From positions 4,030,001-4,094,000 of the forward strand of contig JAXHLQ010000001.1 in NCBI GenBank assembly GCA_034522175.1: a stretch of DNA of 64,000 bases, given 5' to 3'. How positions within the stretch are numbered: the first letter of the stretch is position 1; each line of letters opens with the position of its first letter. This DNA is from JAIPDZ01 sp034522175. GTDB lineage: Bacteria > Desulfobacterota > DSM-4660 > Desulfatiglandales > Desulfatiglandaceae. A model generated the notes under the pieces. That model ran no database searches, was not told the origin of the DNA, and was given only the letters and a program-made list of their open reading frames with translations. This document shows positions 63,871 through 64,000 of the stretch, piece by piece. Position numbers and translations under genes: made by a program.

Positions 63871-64000
63871 ATGCAGCAGGATTTCCATTATTATGCAATC
63901 TATCAGTTGGCCGAACTGGCTGGTTTCAATGCCAATGATTCCGAGACCATTGCGTATGCGTCGCAGTATGTGGATGATTCCACGGAAAGTGAGCCGGTTA
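63871..64000 (+). CDS. DUF6765 family protein, 5' end only
   Basis: Begins MQQDFHYYAIYQLAELAGFN, then ETIAYASQYVDDSTES, the N-terminal signature of DUF6765 proteins of anaerobic bacteria, of unknown function. It runs off the right edge after about 43 residues. No clear Shine-Dalgarno (AGAAGG seven bases upstream is the best). Confidence 0.75.
   Translation, partial: MQQDFHYYAIYQLAELAGFNANDSETIAYASQYVDDSTESEPV

Noticed and set aside
1..64000. CRISPR arrays, prophage, rRNA operons or defence islands
   Set aside because: No regularly spaced direct repeats, phage genes, rRNA sequence or defence genes other than the BrnT/BrnA pair were found.

Overview
The window reads as chromosomal DNA of a strictly anaerobic deltaproteobacterium (Desulfobacterota, probably a Desulfobacterales-type sulfate reducer). 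Pointers are the DUF362 ferredoxin-like protein, selenocysteine synthesis by SelA, a TIGR04211-type SH3 protein, DUF3786 and DUF6765 proteins, an FmdB zinc ribbon, and a long acyl-CoA catabolic operon with an Fe-S Old-Yellow-Enzyme-type reductase, a BKACE and a UroD-like protein. No rRNA, CRISPR array or phage is visible. The assignment is inference from gene content.

Layout. 1-5.1 kb: housekeeping genes (tsaC-purE, a DUF3786 protein, an Smr protein, a YchF-like GTPase, argC). 5.1-8.2 kb, minus strand: a GAF-MshEN-PilB-type ATPase, a stray maf fragment and a BrnT/BrnA toxin-antitoxin pair. 8.4-20 kb: tatD-maf, then on the minus strand rlmB, uvrB-cysS-ispF-fmdB, a conserved unknown, gmhA and selA; tRNA-His with promoter and terminator; an unknown NAD-binding protein and an SDR. 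20.3-30 kb, plus strand: radical SAM, siroheme synthase-ccsA-hemA-moaE-moaC, SH3 protein, cinA-like, DUF362, an arginase-fold protein and a response regulator. 30-32.5 kb: cobalamin adenosyltransferase, diverging from a GNAT gene whose leader looks like an attenuator.

32.6-57.5 kb is the most distinctive part. A TetR gene with a 16-bp perfect palindrome over its own promoter precedes a run of co-directional acyl-CoA genes: a MaoC-SDR-SCP2 protein; an HMG-CoA-synthase-like-DUF35-SDR-SCP2 protein (a new-looking architecture); a thiolase; a FadH-type reductase; a multi-subunit acyl-CoA carboxylase (two carboxyltransferases, BCCP, biotin carboxylase); an acyl-CoA dehydrogenase remnant; an acyl-CoA ligase; a CrtI-like FAD protein; a ferredoxin-reductase-like protein; an enoyl-CoA hydratase; a BKACE; a UroD-like protein and an MFS transporter. 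Together these could activate, carboxylate, beta-oxidise and thiolytically cleave a lipid-like or branched acid. The two SDR-SCP2 cassettes are duplicates of each other, and HMGCS-DUF35 next to a thiolase parallels the archaeal thiolase/DUF35/HMG-CoA synthase complex.

Two things cut across the window. First, eleven single-base frameshifts disrupt otherwise intact genes, nearly all at homopolymer runs and mostly one missing G or C; restoring one base each time gives a full-length protein, so most are probably sequence errors. Second, the intergenic spaces hold several families of non-coding inverted-repeat elements, including a 450-bp MITE with target duplication inside an AI-2E transporter gene and a 188-bp element with perfect 17-bp terminal inverted repeats.
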